From Gloeophyllum trabeum ATCC 11539 (taxonomy: Eukaryota; Basidiomycota; Agaricomycetes; Gloeophyllales; Gloeophyllaceae), in assembly GCF_000344685.1 (NCBI RefSeq), contig NW_006920410.1:3459922-3523921 (forward strand): a DNA stretch of 64,000 nt, read 5' to 3'. Below the pieces are notes generated by a model that saw only the letters and a program-made list of their open reading frames with translations, made no database searches and was not told where the DNA came from. The translations under genes and the position numbers were made by a program. Positions 35,349-46,695 of the stretch are shown here, in pieces (the stretch's first letter is position 1; each line of letters begins with the position of its first letter).

Positions 35349-37591
35349 ATGTCTCTCGCATTGCTCGCCAGGCGAAGCATAGCGCGCTGCAGACCCCGGT
35401 GTCTGCGAGGCTATCACCAGTCCGCCCGGTCCACTGGCCACCAGCCAGATGCCTTCAGCTATGCAGCACGAGTCGGGCTTGTGTCGGGTACCCTGTTCGG
35501 CGCTGCACTCGCCTACGGACCGACGTACGCCGACGCACCCGACTCTGACGAGCGCACCCGGGCGCAGCGCAAGCGCGCCCAGCCGTCCCTCGCAAGCCTC
35601 CTCAGGTCGTACGTCGTCTTCTCTGCGTGCTCCGTCCCGTTCGTGGTCGACAATGCGCCGACGGTGCTCTCGGTCATGATGTCCATCCCCGGGATCAAGC
35701 AGGTCACGGAGGCGGTCGTGCGCGCGACGTTCTTCAAGCACGTAAGTGCACCAGGCTCGGTCAGGTCCCCCCCTCATGTGAATCGAACCCGCTCTGTAGT
35801 TCGTAGGTGGTGACACCGCGGAAGACTGCCTGCCCCTCCTCGAGCAGTACCGCGCCGAGAACAAGGGCTGCCTCTTCGCATACAGCGTCGAGGTCGACGA
35901 GAACGAGGCGGCGGGGAAGGACGCGGGCGGTGCGGCGAAGGACGTGCAGCCGGTACACAAGCGCATCGTGCAGGAGATGATCCACTCCATCGACGTCGCG
36001 GCCGACTTTGAGGAACGGCACGTCGTGAACCCCGCCGACCCGGCCAAGGGCCGCAAGACGTGGGTTGCGATCAAGCTCGTAAGGGAGCTCGTGTTTGCAT
36101 TACATGGTCTCGATACTCATCCAGCTCATATAATACCGTAGACTGCCCTGCTGCCGCACGCACAGTCCCTGATTAAGTTTTCCTCGCACCTGATCAAGAC
36201 ACGGCCGCCAACCCCCGACATCCCTTTCCCCGGTATCCCGCACGCGAGCGACCTCAGCGTACTGTACGATAGTACGCCACCTCCATCATCCCCGCTGACT
36301 GAAGCCGACATTGTCGAACTCCGGGAGCTCCACCAGGACTTGGTACGGATATGCACACGCGCAAAGGAGATGGGTGTGCGCATCATCTTGGACGCGGAGT
36401 ACAGGTCTGGCTTATGTCTCTCGCTACGTTATCGCTGGCACTATGAACTGAGAAGGGACTTTATTGCAGTTGGTATCAAGTACGCTTCCTTCCTCTACCC
36501 TGCCCGAGCGCGAGTAAGCCTGGCTAAGAGTTCCGGTCCGCCTGCTAGCCCGCCATAGACGCATATGTGTACGCCCTCGTCCGGCAGTTCAACTCGCGTT
36601 CCGATTTCCCGGCCAGTGACGCTACTCCGAACGTCCAGCCCTTGGTGTACCAGACATACCAAGCGTACCTCCGTCGGTTCGCCTCGTCTCCTCTCCCCAT
36701 GCAGTCATATTTAATCTCTTACGGTCGTTTATCAGCACCCCAGGCTACCTCAACCAAAGCATCCGCGACGCCTACCTGCACAACTACGCGTTGGGCGTGA
36801 AGCTCGTGCGGGGCGCGTACCATCCGCACGAGACGCTCGCGCACCCGTCCTCTGCGCAGACCTCGGCCGCGCTGCGCTCGCTGTCAATCTCGCCGGACCC
36901 GCTCCTGCCCGTGTGGGCGGAGAAGGCCGAGACGGACCGCTGCTACAACGAGTGCGCGCGCGTGCTGGTCGAGAATATCCGGCACGACGTGGAGACTCGG
37001 AGGGGCGGGGCATCGTTCTGGTCTTGGGGGAGAAGGCAGGGGCAAGAGAGGGACGTGCCGAGGATCGGGGTGCTGTTCGGTACGCATAATTGGGAGAGCG
37101 CGAATAAGATCTTGGAGGAGCTGGCGAAGAATGGGCTGGCGGAGAGAGAGCGGGAGGACGGGGAGGATGTGTTTAGGGTTCCGGAGGCGGTCACGGAAAG
37201 GCTGACTATGGGTCAGCTGTATGGTGAGTTGCGTAGAAATTTGTTCACCTCGAGTGCGTGCTGAGAGTGTTACGGTAGGTATGTGCGATGCTCTGACAGA
37301 TTATTTGGTGGATAAGACGAGGTGTTCTGCGCCCTTCGTGATCAAGTGCGTGCCTTTTTTTGGTCAACTGTCCTTTACTGACTGCTTTGCATAGGTATGT
37401 TCCCTACGGAGCACTGTCTGAGGTGAGCCCTATCTTCGTACCTCTCGGACACCCATGTCTTATCACCGTTTCAGGTTATGCCATACCTCAGCCGTCGAGC
37501 CATCGAGAACAAGTCGGTGCTGGGCAATGGAGCTGCTGCTATGGAACGCAAGAGGGCATGGAACGAGATACGCAAACGACTGTTTGGCTAA
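35349..37591 (+). CDS. Proline dehydrogenase (mitochondrial)
   Basis: FAD enzyme of the mitochondrial inner membrane that oxidises proline to pyrroline-5-carboxylate, the first step of proline catabolism. Nine exons (35349-35741, 35800-36078, 36142-36404, 36470-36479, 36549-36676, 36736-37223, 37279-37345, 37395-37422, 37475-37591) give 590 residues. The N-terminus (MSLALLARRSIARCRPRCLR) is an Arg-rich mitochondrial presequence. The barrel shows HFVGGDTAED across an intron, ILDAEYSWYQPAIDAY, YQTYQAYLRRTPGYL, GVKLVRGAYHPHE, LFGTHNWESANK, GQLYGMCDALTDYL and YVPYGALSEVMPYLSRRAIE, covering the FAD and substrate-binding motifs. Exon 4 is just 10 nt and encodes the conserved Trp-Tyr-Gln; skipping it would remove these residues and shift the frame. 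The gene converges with CAND1, 146 bp between stops. Confidence 0.96.
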
Positions 37592-37737
37592 CTAACGATA
37601 CAATTGGACACATTGGGCTATCGACTGCATGTAAATATAGACTCAGTTTATTGTTGTACTGCTACCGTCCCTGGGTATAGGGCACCCTCTCGAAACCCGG
37701 AAACTTGAAGACACCCCTTATCATCCATTCCAAGCAA

Positions 37738-40700
37738 TCACGCTCCTACCAGCTCTTTGAACTCGCCACTCCACTGCTGCGACTTCTGCAGCTCGTCCAC
37801 GAGCGCATCGAACCGCGGGGACGCGCCGGGGGTGCGGATCTTGCTAAGCGCTGCGACTGCTCTGAGGGCGCTTCGCTGCAGTTCCGAGGCCCGCTCCAGG
37901 TCTTGTTTGACGGTGTCCTTTGTCACCGTTGCACCCTTCATCGTCTTCTCTAGTTGAGGCGCGGTCTCATCTAGACGCTGCGCCACAACCGTTGGAGCAA
38001 GCTGCGACAACCGGAAGAGCATCATATGCGAGATAACCTTGATCTCGTCCGAGTCGTCGACCAGCCCGTTGAGCACCCGTGCGAAGAATTCGTGGAGGTC
38101 GAGTTTGGACAAGCATGTGTCGAGCTATCGGCCCGTCAGTTACGTGGGCGGCACAAACCGAGGTCATACGTACCAGAGTGTACATGGTCTCGTAGGCCGT
38201 CTTGCGTGTCTCGAGGCCATCATCGACCTTGTGCGTCCAAGGTCCCATTTGGACGGTACGGATAAGATCTGGGTTAATTACAGTCTCCTTATAGAGACTG
38301 GGTAGCAGTGCGTCGAGGTGATCCCTTATGAGGTGAGGCTTGGTGCGAGCAGCCGAGTTCAGCGCAGATAAGGCGAGACGACGAACAGTCTGGAACGGGA
38401 TGTGAATCACTGAAAGACAATCCATAGAGGGAAGCAAAGATACTAACCAAATCAGTATCGTGCATAAGAGATAGGAAATCAATTATGACGGGCGCAAGAA
38501 GTTCATCGTAAGAACGCGAAGGATCCGAAAAGGTGTATCGAATCGCTGAGACGACGGTAGCCCTGGTTGAGGGATTCTCGTCCTCAATACGAGCCTGCAA
38601 CACATGCCATTCAACGCTAATCCTATAAGAGCACATCAGAGACTTACATGGAGTTGTGGCAGATATCTGGACGGCTGCGTAACCGTGAGTTTGCCCAAGC
38701 AAGCAGCGGCGACATTCCGGGTCGTTTCTTCTGAGTTCTCTGAGTTCTCAAACAGAGGTACCCATAGAGTATCCGCTACGGTCTCCAACTGTCCATGTAG
38801 ACAGTGAGTCACGACCTGGGAAAGAAAGACTCAGACCATGAAGCCAAGGCAAACCCCTCGATCGACCAACCTCCTTTACGGCATGCAGGGCGAGCAATCG
38901 TCTCTGGGGATCGTTCTTCACAATCTTGATAATTGACGGTAAGAAATGATGTAGATTTCCGACCGCAATATTACCTGTAAAGACGAAGTTAGCATGAGAC
39001 TATTGCGTCAGAATTTTAGTCATACCAGCAGCAAAGGCAGCGGCCGTCCGTACTTCCTCTTGTTCAGCTGTGAAAAAGTCTATGGTACTAGTAAATATAT
39101 CGTGCTGAGGCGACATGTCGCTACGAAAGCAAGCAGTTAAATTTACATATGCTTGATGCCATGACCAAGAGAAAAACGCGCACATGAAACGACCGAGCTC
39201 CCCTAGAATCAGTAAACTGAGCACCACTTGGCTAGTGTTCGCCTTGGAGTTCTTCTTCAAATGCTTGGAGAACTCGGCAATGACGCCAGCAGCAACACCT
39301 TGTTGACTCTGAACAACCTGGGCGATGCACTTCGAGACGTTGGCAGGCGATGCCTCGCCCTTTGGGGCTTTCGACAGAGATATCACTAGACTGGGTACGA
39401 CATGCGTGGCAATCTGGTCGTCAGCCTCGACCAGTGCGGCAAAGAAGGCCAAAAGCGAATCCAAAGCACCACCGGCTAACAAAGGAGAGTGCGCAATGGC
39501 ATAGATGTCCTTGAGCAAATCACGCTCGACGACAGGGAAAGTAATCTTTGGTGAGAGTTCCAAGAGCACAGCTATGCTTGTCAAGGCTTGCGAGAGAGCA
39601 GATATATCCGTAGTAGTCACGAAGGTCTTGAGTTGTCCTACCAGAACTGGTGGAAGATCTTCTGGGACACCGGTTTTGTACCTGAAGGAATGTAAATCTC
39701 GCGATCTGAGTTATGCGCTTTTCGACTTACCTTTGAAGCAAGGTATCGAGGCAGATGAACAGGTCATTTTTCTCCGTTCTGCCGCTCCTCTTGAGCAACG
39801 ACATGACCCATTGCATGCATCCATTAACCCAGTCGTCACCCACGTCAACTTCTCTTGCAACTTTCGTGACGACCTTGACAGCACCTTCAGTCCTGCCGCT
39901 GGTTCTGCAGATTGCATCCCACTCCTTTCTATCTCTACCCCTGACTACGTCAGTAGCACATATCCATAGATCGCCGATACATTCTTCGACACAGTTTCTG
40001 ACCTCCGAGTCTGTGTCATGGTTCGTCAACCTCCGAAGTGCTTCATTGTATACACTCTCCGCCCAGTCAGCGCCTTTCACGGGTTTCAAAGCATATAGGA
40101 GTGAGGAAAATACCCGGAAAGCCTCTGAGGCAACTCGGGGATGCTTCTCTCCTAGGCTTTTCAAGAGGACAGGCGTCAATGTCGGCAGAGTGCTGCTGAA
40201 CGTCGGTGGAGAATGCGACGAGAAGAAAAGCGAAAGAAACGACAAGCAGGTAACATGAAGATTGGACGAAGAACTCGTCGGTGCTTGCCCCAAGATGCTT
40301 CTGGCAGTCGAAGCAATCGGCGCAGCCTGAGATGAGAGGCAGCCAGGTAATACGGAGAGCAAAGTCTGGAGCAGCTCGAATCCCGCTTGCAGAACTGGCG
40401 GCTTGGTCTTGGATGACTTCAGTTGATTTAGCAAAGCCTTGGACAGGCTAGGGACTTGACCGCGCAGAATGTTGTAGGGTGTCTCTTCTACGTCCATACC
40501 TTCCTCTTCTCGCTTCCTCTTCCCACCGACAGGAGACGGTGCATCGAAGACCTTTTCGGGGGCTACACCACCATACACCCTAGTTTGATTGAGCAGAGAA
40601 ACGTAAGTCGCCCATACCTCCAGCCTCACTGTCTCCTCTCGGTCGCCAAAGCGAGAGATCAGCACAGGAGAGACGTCTTTGTACAGAGTAACCAGCTGTT

Positions 40701-42205
40701 CAGGGCGGGTACCTATTATGGCCGCAAGCAATTTCGTGGCGGAGCGCCTGATCTTGTATGAAGTGTCTTCCTCGTCAGAGTACCTGTTAATGCAGTTAGG
40801 AATATCCTGAGCATAGCAGTGAGTAAATTGCGTACTCGTCTAGTTCGGCATCATCTTCCTCATCTTCTGCGTCCACCATCTCCTCGTCTTCGTCGTCGTC
40901 GTCGTCCGCAGCATAATTCTATGGCCCAATGGTAAGCTCTCGATCCGCAAGGCAATTCTGAAGAATCATACGAACGGGGTCATATTTGATATACTGGCTA
41001 CCAATCTGCACGACCGCAGTCAAGAATGGTGTCATCTCCGACGGGCATCTGAGGACCAGTGTTTCTAGTGCCTGCGATCAAGACATGAGTTTAACAATCT
41101 ACTTATATCAACAACTAAACATACCTGGAGACAGCTTTCTCGAAGTTCGTCATCGTCCCGTTGAACAGCCGCCACGATGCCTGGTACTATTTCGCTCAGC
41201 GAAGGAATAATCTGGGTAGGCGAATGCCGAACTATCGCGGTTACAAGTTGAACAGTAGTGGTTTGCTTGTCAATACTGGCGCCTGAGGCAAGGAAAGGGA
41301 GAATGTCTCGAGCCAGCAATTCGTGAAACAGTTCAGGCGGCGATACCGGGGCGTATTGCGCGATAGTTATGATGGCACGCTTTCGAACAGCAGTGCGAGG
41401 ATGTGAAAGGAGTGGTGGGATGACTGTCAAGGGCTGTGGCATTAGTGTTGGGCTCGAAAGATGGCCCGGAAATCGCGTGATCAGAATTGACAGGATGGAG
41501 AGCGTCTCCATGAGCGTTTCAGGAGGAGTCTGAGCCTGTCGGCAGAGGTCTATGAGATTATGCTACAGCGTGTGAGGTACTACGCACGTTGGAAAGTTGC
41601 TGTAGTAATCTGGGCGCGAGCTTCGCGCAAGCTTTACCAGCTATCTGCCCCGAGGGGGGTAATTCAGACGTGATAGTCTTCAAAGCTGTGAGCAAGGTTA
41701 GATTAAGTCAGTTGAATAGATAGTCCACTCACCAAGACCTGAAATATCCCTGAGCTCGTCATCCTTACCAGACGAGAATTCTATGAGTTGATCAATTACG
41801 AAGTCCATCTGAGTTTCGCGTATGATCTTGATCAATTGTCCCAAGCTAATCGTACGTTAGATGACAAGACAATGGATCACTGTTTCATACTTGCCACTTC
41901 ACTGCTTGGTTCTTGACTTCGGAGATCTTGTCCTGCACGAGCTGCAGCACTTGTCGTATGACCTTGTTCTCCATCGATTCGTCCCCCAGCAGACAATTTG
42001 GATCTTGCTTGATCTCCGTCATCAGGTCATTGAGACCCATGAATCTGAGGCGAAGATATGAACAACCATTCAGATGTCCTCCGTCTGTACAATGTCCATA
42101 CCTGAAGTCCTGGTCCGGAGATTGCATCTACGAAGACCATTGGCCTCACTGGCATTACGCATTACAGACGCAACGAGGACTTACCTTCTCGATGAGACTT
42201 GTCAT
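37738..42205 (-). CDS. CAND1/TIP120 cullin-RING ligase exchange factor
   Basis: HEAT-repeat protein that binds unneddylated cullins and exchanges SCF substrate receptors. Sixteen exons (42205-42185, 42127-42102, 42044-41895, 41845-41733, 41685-41588, 41535-41125, 41071-40976, 40918-40836, 40783-39731, 39681-39184, 39120-39026, 38974-38871, 38815-38648, 38594-38448, 38389-38174, 38124-37738) give 1221 residues, as expected for CAND1. Landmarks: N-terminal DQDFRFMGLNDLMTEI, an acidic loop of consecutive Asp/Glu near 310-335, LGELGRFIDMSPQHDIF, TVRRLALSALNSAARTKP, MGPWTHKVDDGLETRK and the TIP120 C-terminus. Intron 3 (41894-41846) has a GC donor: only joining ...AAG TG with C TTG GGA restores the conserved VKCLG; the nearby GT site gives the wrong frame. 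The start is 172 bp from the divergent MSH4 start. Confidence 0.96.
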
Positions 42206-42377
42206 TAGATATGTTTTCGTCATCTTGGTCGTCAATGAAGGGTCGCAAAGGATAGGACCGAAGAAAGGTCGTGCTGCGATCGAGTGGCGCCCAGAAGTGC
42301 GATGTGCCCGAGCTTGTGCAGACTCGTCTGGTCTCGCGCGTAATTAGCCCCTATTCTCTTTATCTCCTACCACCACC
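42206..42377. promoter_or_regulatory. 172-bp divergent promoter, CAND1 / MSH4
   Basis: 172 bp between the CAND1 start (-) and the MSH4 start (+). The pair joins a constitutive ubiquitin-system gene with a gene normally induced in meiosis, so either the promoter is directional or MSH4 is controlled after initiation. No known meiotic element was recognised by eye. Confidence 0.5.
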
Positions 42378-45300
42378 ATGAATCGTCCCGGAGCTCGGCC
42401 GTCGTCGAGGCCTTTCACGGGCTACTCGACTGCGTCTCGCCAAAATACAGGTCGTCCGACTACGGCTCGTCCGTGGACAGGTCAGTCTCGACCAACCACA
42501 GCCCGCCCGCAGACATCGGCATCGACGAGGAGCGAGGGTAATTATGTTATAGCGGTATTGGAAGGGAGGGGCGTCGCCCGCGAAGTTGGCGTAGCTGCTC
42601 TCAATAGGGACACTGGTCGTGTTTCTTTGATTCAAGTGGGTATTTGAGCGATCATGATACATTGGCTAGTTAATCCTGCCCAGCTCGCCGATTGTCAAAC
42701 ATATGTCAAGACTTTGCATCAAATGCATATACATTATCCTTCTCTCATTCTAGTACCCGACACCTTTCTATCCTCTGCTGATGCGTCCGTATATGCGTCC
42801 GGGAATAGGTCGGCATCGACGTCCATGCTAGTTCAGTGCATACAGGAAGAGTTTCCCGACGTTCCTATCGACCCTGTGCTCCGGAAATATTGGAACGAAA
42901 CCGCTGGCTTCGAATTCATCAACCAACTCTGCGTTGAAGATAATGAGCGAGCCGCTACCCTCGTCGCTTCCTCTAACAAGTGCTTGTATATGCCGCGCTG
43001 ATCTAACTTCTGTTAACCGTTTCATCTGTTCACAGATACTATGCTCTCTCTGCTGCCTGCGCCCTTTTCAAGCACGCGGAAACCAAGCTAAACACCCGCT
43101 ATGCCGCCTCTTCGCTCAGTATACGATTTGTCCCAGTATCTGGTACAATGATGGTTGATCCTGAAACGGCTCGGAATCTCGAGTTGGTCGGCAACATGAC
43201 TCGCAAGAAGTCCCCTCATTCCCTGCTCGGGTACGGCGTGTATATGTTCGATCGTATATGCTCTCCTGAGAGTAGATATTGAAGGCTCCTGAACCATACA
43301 TATACAGCCATGGCTGCGAGATTATTGAGGGTCAATTTGCTCTCGCCAATAACGGGTGAACTCCACGTCGCATACATGCGGAGCAATGCTTATCTTTTGT
43401 GCAACCAGTCCAAAGTGCAATCGAAGCCAGATTAGACGCAGTCGAAGGTCAGCATATAGTCATACTGCGCACCTGACGGTTGGGCTCAGCCAGTTGTCAG
43501 AGCTCATGCAAAATGAAGAAACGTTTACTGCTGTCAAAGATGCATTGAAAACCCTCAACAAGATGGATTTCGACAAACTCATAGCTTGCGTGAGGCGATT
43601 CGCATTGCATCAATTCTGTGCCATAATATCCCCGGATTGCCTGATAGCTCATAGCCTCCGAAGCGAAGGAGACGCTAAACGTCAGACCTGCATCATCTCG
43701 AGTTGCTCAGATCCTCAATCTCCGTAACGTTGTCCGCAACCTCCCCAACTTGCAGAAGGCTGTTGCTGGGAGTAGGTCGGAGCTTCTTAGGATCATATGT
43801 GAAGTATGTAGCTTCTACTGCCTCGTTGTACATCGTCTGACAACACTACCGTACAGATGATTTCGGATGAGAGGCTAGCCACGATCGAGGAACGCGTCTG
43901 CCAGAGTCTGAACGAAGACGCGACCCCTTCGAAGGCATGCGATCTATTATCGTTCCATAGTGGTTCGTATCTCAACGAGGCCTACAGGGGGGACTAGCAG
44001 CTGTAAACGCTCGAGTATACGCCGTCAAGGTGAAGGCATCGGTTCAGTCTTCAGCATGATCTCATGCGCACTTTGCTCAGGCGAACTATAATCGCCTGCT
44101 GGACGTTGCTAGAGAAACGTACAAGGAGAACGTCGGGGACATATTTGCCCTCAATCGTGACCTGTCTGCGGAACATGATCTGCCCATAACGCTAGTGTAT
44201 CAAGAGACAGGTTTCGTCTTCGCTCTGAAAAAATCTGATTTGGATGGCGAGTTACCAAGAGGTTTCATCAATGTCACGATGCAGAAAGGGAGGTGGCTCT
44301 TCTCGAGCATGGAGCTGGTAAATTATTAATTCAAGTAAAGATATGATTTGCTGAAGTGGTATCTTGCAGAAAAAGAGAAATGCCCGAATGAAAGACGCCC
44401 TGGATGAAACGCTCATCCTGAGTGATAAGTAGGTTACGTGGTAGTAGACCTCAAATTTTCTACTGATATCCCCTCAGAATTATTCAGGATCTTCTTTCTG
44501 AAATACTCGTAGATGTCGGGGCCTTGTACAAGGCGTCCGAAGCGGTATGGGGAGTCGTTGCTGGCACGTTTTCCAACATTATTCACCAGGAGCAGGTTGC
44601 GTTGTTGGACATGATATGGGCCTTTGCCCATGCTTCAATACGTAGGTCTATGCAAATTTGTGGCCAGACACTCATCCGATTGTGTCCACCCAAGTGCGAA
44701 ACTATGGTCAGTAAAGGACTCGTACCATATCCTTCATCGATCCCTTCAACGTCAGCTAGTGCGACCAGAGTTCACTGGTACGTTGGCCATCAAAGCCGGC
44801 CGTCACCCGGTCCTCGAGACGGTCCAATCTTCGGGTAGCTTGGTCCCGAATGATGTCTACTGCTGCGAGGCATCCTCTTTTCAGATCGTACAGGGACCGA
44901 AGTAAGTGCTCCGTAGTGCCTTAAGAGACGGGGACTGATGTGCGTGCCGAGATAGTATGTCAGGTGCGACAGTAGGTAACCCTCTGAATGGAGTTTACGA
45001 AGCATCTGTCCAGGGAAGAGCACGTACTTGCGCCAAATCGGTTTGCTCACGGTGATGGCCATGTGCGGTTGCTTTGTCCCCGCTGAATATGCAAGTTTCC
45101 GGTAAGTAACAGATCTCATCCTTGTTGCACACCCTTTGCGATCAGTGCTAGGATACACGACGCCCTCCTCACTCGGCTGTCTAACGACGACGACATAGAG
45201 AAGAATCTCAGTACCTTCGCAAATGAGATGGCTTGCTCGGCTATGATACTAGGCATAGAGGGTCTTTTGGGACATGATGACAAGGGATTGACTTGTCAGA

Positions 45301-46256
45301 GCAGGCCTCGCCACAGCAGACACCCTGGTCTTGGTTGACGAGCTAGGACGAGGCACCTCACCCAAGGAAGGCGTCGGAATCTCCCATGCCATTGCTGAGA
45401 GCTTGATACAGACAAAAGTGCGTAGTGCTGATTGTACCTGCCATCCGTTTGACAACAAGCATGATCTATCATCAGTGCTTTGTATTCTTCGCAACGTGAG
45501 TAGATTCAGTTTTCTTTTGTAATAACCTTGCTGATACATCGCGGACTAGGCATTTCCACGAGCTTTCGACGACGTTGTCTCGTCAGCCCCCGGTAGTAAA
45601 GTAAGTCACATGTAAGATTATTCGATGAGTATTCATCCTTTCGTAGTCTGCACCTAGCGGTACAGGTAAGCGGGATGCGCGTATACATGACGATTTTTTC
45701 AATGGCCCGTAGAAATCGCGCCAGTCTAGCTCCAATTTTGGGATTACCTTCCAATACAGGTTTGGTGATCGAGCTGACTTATGAAGACTCTCTGCTTTAA
45801 TTTCTTCTGGACAGGATCATAGACGGTGTACCGGAGGACTTGGATCACTATGGTCTGCTGAACTGAACATCATTCATTGGTGGCCCTTCCTGCTATGCTA
45901 ATCCAATACAGGGTTGGACATGGCGCGCCTCGCGGACTTACCCCAAGATGTCATGGTAGAAGGTAGGCGTGTTGCAGAGCATTTAGCGGCGCTCGAAGCT
46001 AGACGTGAAGAGCAAAGCCAAACAAGCAAAATAGCGGTCCGCCGGAAGGCGCTACTCAGGGTAATTCCTTCATTCAGGCTGGTACTGCCTGGCTTGCTGA
46101 CAGCGGTCGGGATTCCGGGACTGTCTGTAGCTTCGCAGTCAACTTACGCAAGCCCTGCAGCATTCTGCACTGCCCGAGGAAGATTTGGAAGCTTATATCG
46201 CCCGGTTTCAGAAGGATATAACTAGGGTTCTTCATGAGACTGTCAATGTCGGATGA
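42378..46256 (+). CDS. MSH4 meiotic MutS homologue
   Basis: Partner of MSH5 in the heterodimer that stabilises crossover intermediates in meiosis; it lacks mismatch repair activity. My model has 26 exons: 42378-42635, 42684-42979, 43036-43230, 43285-43355, 43409-43447, 43501-43589, 43648-43803, 43857-43934, 43988-44029, 44081-44317, 44370-44428, 44478-44544, 44596-44641, 44695-44706, 44760-44901, 44956-44963, 45014-45101, 45152-45252, 45305-45417, 45476-45495, 45550-45600, 45647-45665, 45713-45759, 45815-45852, 45912-46060, 46131-46256; 848 residues. There is no mismatch-binding domain I, as expected. Seen: [49 protein letters not shown], Walker A GPNMSGKST (near 594-602), Walker [14 protein letters not shown] and FFATHFHELS. 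Walker A is split over three exons, the middle one 8 nt. Two introns need GC donors (43935, 45253). Confidence 0.95.
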
Positions 46257-46695
46257 AACCTGTATTTCCTAAGCGGCACCACGTCATGTACTCCCGTGGT
46301 CTGCAATAATGGCTGTATTTCTGCTGGTAAATGCACTACTAGTATCCTGGATCCGGACCTGCATCATGATATAACAAGTTGAACGTGGTACCTGGGGTTG
46401 GCTGTAGGACTCTCATACCAGACGTAGCTTCTTCGCCAATATGTGGCTTTGTGGCGGCGCTAGCGCTTCCTTCGTAGTAGGCGTACGTATCTTCCAGCAA
46501 TAAATAGCTCAGCTTCCTCCGTGATCCACCGAATATGCAAAGCCGAGATCTCTCTTCCTTGTCTCACAGCGCATACGCACGACTGCCGCGCCTGCTCGAG
46601 AAAGTCTTCCTGGATCTCCCATGACCGGGGGCAAATTCACCTAAAGTCTGTCGACATCCACTCACAGTTATACGTCGAAGCCGCCGTGGAGAACG
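46257..46695. other. Intergenic, MSH4 3' end to oxidoreductase promoter
   Basis: About 440 bp between plus-strand genes. No ORF with a recognisable motif, repeat or RNA gene was seen. Confidence 0.45.
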
